This document shows, in pieces, positions 59,937 through 64,000 of a stretch of 64,000 bases of DNA (its first letter is position 1; every line of letters begins with the position of its first letter). Source of the DNA: an uncultured Fimbriimonadaceae bacterium (GTDB lineage: Bacteria > Armatimonadota > Fimbriimonadia > Fimbriimonadales > Fimbriimonadaceae). The notes beneath the pieces are model-generated. The model saw only the letters and a list, made by a program, of their open reading frames with translations, was not told the DNA's origin and searched no databases. The translations under genes were made by a program, and so were the position numbers. The stretch is from positions 21,186-85,185 of the forward strand of contig CALGMO010000059.1 of NCBI GenBank assembly GCA_937961665.1, in the 5' to 3' direction.

Positions 59937-60943
59937 GGCTGCGCGGGATCGCTCCCTATGCGGTGGCCCTTTCGGCGAGCGGCCTTCTGTTCCTCGTCTT
60001 TCGGGTGTCCCCCGTGCAGGCCGCGGCGGTGCTCGCGGAGGGCGCGGCGGGAGACCGGTTCGCCGTCGCGCGGACGCTCCTCAAGACCACCCCGCTTCTC
60101 CTGTGCGGACTGGGCATGGTGGTGGCGTGGCGAGCGGGCGTGTACAACATCGGAGGGGAAGGGCAGCTGCTCGCGGGAGCGGTTCTCGGAGCGAGCGTCT
60201 TCCAAGTGGCCGGAGCTTTCGCCGGCGCCGCCACCCCGTGGCTGTACGTGCTGGTTGGTGGGTTGGGAGGCGCTCTGTGGGCGTCGATCGCCGGGTGGCT
60301 GCAGGCTTACCGGGGCGTCCCGGCCGTGATCTCCACCATTCTGCTGAACTTCGTGATCCTGCAGGTGTTGCTGTGGCTGGTGAACGGCCCGTTGCAGGAT
60401 CCGACGCTCGGCGTGCCACTTTCCAGGCGCCTTCCGGAGGCCGCCATGCTGCCGAGGCTGGACCGTCAGTCGGACCTGCACGCGGGGGTCTTGATCGGCT
60501 TCCTCGCGGCCCCCGCGCTGTGGCTCGTTCTGTACCGCACCTTCTGGGGTCTGGACGTTCGCTTCGCCGGGGCGAACCCAGAGGCCGCCCGCGCCAACCG
60601 CCGTCCGGTGCGATGGATCCAGCTCGGCTCGATGGCCCTCTCCGGATTCCTCTGTGGCACGGCCGGGGGCGTGGAGTACGCGGGATCGCTGGGACAGATC
60701 GGATCGGGTCTATCTCAGAACTGGGGCTTCCTCGCCATTCCGGTGGCCCTCTTGGGCGGCTTGGACCCCCTCGGCGTGGTCGTTTCCGCGCTGGTTTTCG
60801 GCGGACTGTACGCGGGGTCGGACAACCTGATGCGCTTCACTCCGGCCGGGTCCGCGCTGGTGACGGCCTTCCAGGCGGTTGCTCTGCTGGCGTTCGTCGC
60901 GACCCGAGCCGAGCTGCGCCGAAGGGAGGTAGCCGCCCCGTGA
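59930..60943 (+). CDS. ABC transporter permease 1 (nucleoside type)
   Basis: 337 residues from GTG 59930, with GGGAGG 11 bases upstream. About eight to ten membrane helices. The family motifs GMVVAWRAGVYNIGGEGQLLAGAV and GVPAVISTILLNFV identify the YufP-like permease of BMP importers. It transports the substrate through the inner membrane together with the next gene's product. The stop overlaps the next GTG (GTGA). Confidence 0.9.
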   Translation: MLRLRGIAPYAVALSASGLLFLVFRVSPVQAAAVLAEGAAGDRFAVARTLLKTTPLLLCGLGMVVAWRAGVYNIGGEGQLLAGAVLGASVFQVAGAFAGAATPWLYVLVGGLGGALWASIAGWLQAYRGVPAVISTILLNFVILQVLLWLVNGPLQDPTLGVPLSRRLPEAAMLPRLDRQSDLHAGVLIGFLAAPALWLVLYRTFWGLDVRFAGANPEAARANRRPVRWIQLGSMALSGFLCGTAGGVEYAGSLGQIGSGLSQNWGFLAIPVALLGGLDPLGVVVSALVFGGLYAGSDNLMRFTPAGSALVTAFQAVALLAFVATRAELRRREVAAP

Positions 60944-61806
60944 TCGAGACCTTGGCGGCCGTTGCGATGTTCGCCACGCCGACCGCGCTGGCCGCGATCG
61001 GCGAGACCTTGGGGCAGCGCTCGGGGGTTCTGAACATCGGCCTTGAGGGCACCATGCTGCTCTCCGCCTTCGTGGCGGCGATGGTCGCGCTCTGGTCCGG
61101 CAACCCGTGGTTGGGTCTCGTTTCCGGAGGGCTCGCGGGCCTGGGACTCGCCGCTTTGGTGGGCTTGCTGTGCGTGGCCCGCGATGCGGACCAGGTGGTG
61201 GTGGGGACGGGCCTGAACCTGCTGGCCTTGGGGCTCACCGGCGCGTGGTTTCGGAGCCTGTTCGGCCAGAGCGGCCAGCTGTTCACGGTGCCGACCCTTC
61301 CCAAGGCTGGTTCGTGGGACGTCTTGTCGGTGGCGGCGCCTATGTTGGCGTTGTTGGCGCTCTGGCTGCTCCAGCGGACCTACTGGGGGCTGACGTTGCG
61401 GGCCTCGGGGGAGAACCCGGTCGCCGTCGAAGCCGCGGGCCGATCCGTTCCCAGGTATCGCTGGCTGGGCCTGATGGCGTCCGGCAGCCTTGCGGGCCTG
61501 GGCGGAGCGCACCTAGCGCTGGTTGTCTCCGGAACGTTCGCCGAGAACATGACGAGCGGACGAGGGTTCGTGGCGCTGGCGATGGTCACCTTCGGGCGGT
61601 GGAGCCCGGTCGGCGCCTACGCGGCGTGTCTGCTGATTGGGTACCTGGAGTCGCTCCAGTTCAGCCTCCAGGCGTCTGGACGGGGCGTGCCGCAGGAGCT
61701 CCTCTTGGCGCTCCCCTACGCGGCCTCGCTGCTGGCTCTCGCGTTCGTGGGGAGGGGCGTTCGGAGTCCGGCAGCGCTGGCCACGCCCTATCGGAGGGCG
61801 AAATGA
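60940..61806 (+). CDS. ABC transporter permease 2 (nucleoside type)
   Basis: 288 residues from GTG 60940 (GGGAGG ten bases upstream). YufQ-like: ALAAIGETLGQRSGVLNIGLEGTML, DQVVVGTGLNLLALGLTG and ASGENPVAVEAAG. About eight to nine helices. It overlaps its neighbours by four bases on both sides, the 3' end through ATGA into the pterin gene, so importer and pterin enzymes are translated as a coupled set. Confidence 0.9.
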   Translation: MIETLAAVAMFATPTALAAIGETLGQRSGVLNIGLEGTMLLSAFVAAMVALWSGNPWLGLVSGGLAGLGLAALVGLLCVARDADQVVVGTGLNLLALGLTGAWFRSLFGQSGQLFTVPTLPKAGSWDVLSVAAPMLALLALWLLQRTYWGLTLRASGENPVAVEAAGRSVPRYRWLGLMASGSLAGLGGAHLALVVSGTFAENMTSGRGFVALAMVTFGRWSPVGAYAACLLIGYLESLQFSLQASGRGVPQELLLALPYAASLLALAFVGRGVRSPAALATPYRRAK

Positions 61807-62651
61807 GCGGGCGAACGGTGCGAATGTGGCGGCGCGTGGTGTTCTCGAGCGGCCACCGGTATTGGATGGAGGGGCACTCCGAAGAGGAGAACCGGCTAAT
61901 CTTCGGTCGCTGGGCGTCCCGCTTCAACCACGGCCACAACTACGTGCTGGAGCTGGCGGTCTCCGGTCGCCCGCATCCGACGAACGGCATGGTGGTGAAC
62001 ATCAAGACCGTGGACGCGATCGTTCGCGAGAGGATCGTATCCTGGGTGGACGGCAGGAGCCTGAACGACGAGGTGCCGGCCTTTCGGAACCGGTCCACGT
62101 CGCTCGAGAACGTAGCCCTGTGGATCGTGGACGAGGTCGGCCAGGCGCTGCCGGAGGGCACGGAGCTGGACGGCCTGCACCTGTACGAAAAGGAAGACCT
62201 GTGGGTGGAACTGATGTTGGACTCGAAGAACCGGGAAGGACGGAAACTGGCCGTTGGCAGGCGCTATGAATTCGCGGCCTCGCACCGGCTGCACTGCGAT
62301 CGCCTGTCCGAGGCGGAGAACCGTGGGCTCTACGGCAAGTGCAACCACCCCGCCGGGCATGGTCACAACTACGTGCTCGAGGTGACGGTGGAGGGCGAGC
62401 TGGATCCGCTCACCGGAATGAGCGTGGACTTGGACGAGCTGGACCGGGTGGTGGAGCGGCTGGTGCTCGAGCGCTACGACCACCGCAACCTGGACGTGGA
62501 CGTTCCCGAGTTGCAGGGCAAGGTCACGACTTCGGAGAACGTGGCGATCGCGATCTGGGAGCTGTTGGCTCCCGAGGTGCCGGGCAGGTTGCGCAGAGTC
62601 CGGCTCTTCGAGACGGCGCGGAACGCCTTCGAGCTGGAGGATTGGTCATGA
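61803..62651 (+). CDS. Tandem 6-pyruvoyl-tetrahydropterin synthase, first domain degenerate
   Basis: 282 residues with two PTPS/QueD domains. Domain 2 (about 153-282) has every expected site: zinc His161, 186 and 188 (ASHRL; HGHNY), catalytic Cys180 (YGKCNHPAGHGHNY), the Asp226-His227 pair (YDHRNLD) and Glu270 (LFETARN). The GKCNxPxGHGHNY form is the eukaryotic-like PTPS type that converts dihydroneopterin triphosphate to 6-pyruvoyl-tetrahydropterin. Domain 1 (about 8-140) keeps the zinc His18, 43 and 45 but has Trp37 for the Cys and Gly84 for the His, so it should be inactive. It overlaps the permease and the SDR by ATGA. A queuosine (QueD) role is the main alternative. Confidence 0.85.
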   Translation: MSGRTVRMWRRVVFSSGHRYWMEGHSEEENRLIFGRWASRFNHGHNYVLELAVSGRPHPTNGMVVNIKTVDAIVRERIVSWVDGRSLNDEVPAFRNRSTSLENVALWIVDEVGQALPEGTELDGLHLYEKEDLWVELMLDSKNREGRKLAVGRRYEFAASHRLHCDRLSEAENRGLYGKCNHPAGHGHNYVLEVTVEGELDPLTGMSVDLDELDRVVERLVLERYDHRNLDVDVPELQGKVTTSENVAIAIWELLAPEVPGRLRRVRLFETARNAFELEDWS

Positions 62652-63355
62652 GCGAAGTGTTCGCGGCGATCACCGGCGCCTCGAGCGGCATCGGAAGGGC
62701 GACCGCTCTGCGACTCGCCCAGGCTGGCTGCGGGCTCTTGCTGGGCGCCCGGCGGGAGGTCGAGCTGGAGGCCGTGGCGGAGCAGGCGCGCCCCTACGGC
62801 GGGAAGGTGGCGTTCCGTTGGCTCGACGTCTCGGATCCAGGAGCCTGCGAGGCGTTCGTGGACGAGTTCCATAGACGCTCCGAGGGACTCCGCCCGGTTC
62901 TGGTGCAGGCCGCCGGCATCGGCTTCTTCGGCCCGGTCGGCCGGTGGGACGAGGAATCCGCGCGGGCGGCGGTGGAGACGAACCTGGTTGGAGCGATGCG
63001 GATCGCGAGCCTCTCTGCGGCCTGGATGCGCGGCAGACAGGCTCGGATCGTGCACGTTCTGTCCATCGCCGCAGCCAGGACCCTGCCGAACAGCGCGGTC
63101 TACTCGGCGACCAAGGCCGGCCTGCTCGCTTTCGACCGCGTCTTGCGCGAGGAGCTGCGGCGCTCGGGGGTGCTCACCACCTCGATCCTCCCCGGCGCGG
63201 TGGACACGCCGATCTGGGAGGAGGGCAAGGGGCCGGACCGGCGAGAGATGCTGACCGCAGAGGCCGTGGCGGAGACGATCGCGGAGGTCGCCACCGCGCC
63301 GCACGACCGGGCGTTCGACGAAATCGTGCTGATGCCGCCGAAGGGGATTCTCTAA
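62648..63355 (+). CDS. Short-chain dehydrogenase/reductase (possible sepiapterin reductase)
   Basis: 235 residues. Classical SDR: NADP-binding TGASSGIG (9-16), LDVSDPGA, AAGIGFFGPV in place of NAG, the catalytic Ser region VLSIAAART and YSATK with the active Tyr and Lys. Specificity cannot be read from sequence, but the ATGA coupling to a PTPS gene makes sepiapterin-reductase-like reduction of a pterin side chain the most economical role. Its 3' end overlaps the convergent uppS by four bases. Confidence 0.88.
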   Translation: MSEVFAAITGASSGIGRATALRLAQAGCGLLLGARREVELEAVAEQARPYGGKVAFRWLDVSDPGACEAFVDEFHRRSEGLRPVLVQAAGIGFFGPVGRWDEESARAAVETNLVGAMRIASLSAAWMRGRQARIVHVLSIAAARTLPNSAVYSATKAGLLAFDRVLREELRRSGVLTTSILPGAVDTPIWEEGKGPDRREMLTAEAVAETIAEVATAPHDRAFDEIVLMPPKGIL

Positions 63356-64000
63356 GCCTCGGGAACTCCGCCGAACTTCCGGACGCGGTGCTGGTAGGTG
63401 TGGACGGCCTCCAGCAGCTCGTCCTTGCTGAAGTCCGGCCACGCCACGTCTGTGACGTACAGCTCGCTGTAGGCGGACTGCCAGATGAGGAAGTTGCTCC
63501 AGCGCATCTCGCCGGCAGTGCGGATCATCAGGTCCGGATCGGGTATGTCCGGCTGGTAGAGGTGCCGGGCGACGGTCTGCTCGTCGATCTGTTCCGCGGG
63601 GATGCCCTCGGCCACGATGCGGCGCACGGCGTCCACGATCTCCGCCCGGCCGCCGTAGTTGATCGCGAGGGTGAACGTCACGCCGGTGTTGTTCTTGGTG
63701 GTCTCCAGGCCCTGCAGGATCGCCTCCCTCAGGCCCATCGGCAGACCGTCCAGGCGGCCGATGAAGCGGACCCGCACGTTGTTGCGGTGCATGACCGCGA
63801 GCTCGTCGCGCGCCGCCCGTTCGATCAGCTTCATCAGCCCGGAGACCTCCTCCTGTGGCCGCCGCCAGTTCTCCGCCGAGAAGGCGTAGACCGTGAGGTA
63901 GGGAACGCCCAGTTCCGCGACGTTGAGAAGGACGGACCGCAGCGCCTTGTACCCTTCGCGGTGTCCAAGCAGGCGCCCCAAGCCGCGCCGCTGGGCCCAG
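63352..64000 (-). CDS. uppS: Undecaprenyl diphosphate synthase, 5' end missing
   Basis: The gene runs off the right edge; about 216 codons are present. The frame continues to base 64000 (WAQRRGLGRLLGHREGY), so only the first 20-30 residues, including the catalytic Asp of the usual MDGNGRWA motif, are outside. Present are TVYAFSAENWRRP, NYGGRAEIVDA, the Arg-rich DLMIRTAGEMRWSNFLIWQSAYSELYV order and WPDF. It makes the C55 lipid carrier for peptidoglycan and polysaccharides by cis-prenyl elongation. Confidence 0.95.
   Translation of the reverse strand, partial: WAQRRGLGRLLGHREGYKALRSVLLNVAELGVPYLTVYAFSAENWRRPQEEVSGLMKLIERAARDELAVMHRNNVRVRFIGRLDGLPMGLREAILQGLETTKNNTGVTFTLAINYGGRAEIVDAVRRIVAEGIPAEQIDEQTVARHLYQPDIPDPDLMIRTAGEMRWSNFLIWQSAYSELYVTDVAWPDFSKDELLEAVHTYQHRVRKFGGVPEA

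Overview
This window is high-GC bacterial chromosome (about two thirds G+C by eye), almost fully coding. It holds 57 protein genes, two of them cut by the window edges. I see no rRNA, tRNA, CRISPR array, insertion sequence or phage gene. The best taxonomic hint is the type IV prepilin-like protein at 4810-5580: its processed helix is followed by LFPVFARAK and then SLSNMRQMGMALAMYA, a signature I associate with Armatimonadota (Fimbriimonadia and relatives). Flagellar genes, a fused SecDF, a Bacteroidota-like dihydroorotase and an Fkp-type fucose-1-phosphate guanylyltransferase fit a deep-branching, motile, Gram-negative-type bacterium. The phylum call is tentative.

Layout. 1-4742 (minus): a trimeric [FeFe]-hydrogenase operon hydC-hydB-hydA, then a partial fucose-1-phosphate guanylyltransferase with its own promoter. 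4810-9955: prepilin-like protein, REC-PAS-GGDEF diguanylate cyclase, gpmA, pyrC, a secreted unknown. 10016-12544: secDF. 12557-18275 (minus): HAD phosphatase, a large glycosidase-like protein with low-complexity arms, era, an unknown. 18406-24000: hook genes fliK-flgD-TIGR02530-flgE with a structured intercistronic RNA before flgE. 24078-26442: ridA, a quinate-dehydrogenase-like protein, an acyl-ACP-reductase-like protein. 26450-35931: housekeeping and envelope genes (HEAT protein, lemA, lipoprotein, purL, TPR protein, nadK, oppF-like ATPase, rbsK, FKBP). 35941-38652: a secreted metzincin-like metalloprotease. 38707-43137: a four-gene membrane operon of unknown function. 43193-47706: a complete five-gene group 3b-like [NiFe]-hydrogenase operon with a cyclic-nucleotide-binding subunit. 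47718-52020 (minus): HAD, queA, HTH regulator, glycosyltransferase, and a polytopic protein with presenilin-like catalytic motifs. 52742-57430: mfd and a detached nuoB-nuoI pair. 57488-63355: a BMP-type nucleoside importer coupled by start/stop overlaps to a tandem 6-pyruvoyl-tetrahydropterin synthase and a short-chain dehydrogenase. 63352-64000: partial uppS.

How it works together. Two unrelated NAD(P)-linked hydrogenases suggest a cell that disposes of or recycles electrons as H2 under oxygen limitation. The importer-pterin operon may feed scavenged purine nucleoside into pterin synthesis. Several genes have a -10 element ending only 6-8 bases before the start codon, so leaderless transcription is probably common here, beside a set of genes with clear Shine-Dalgarno sites. 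Many operons are coupled through ATGA, GTGA or even TTGA overlaps.
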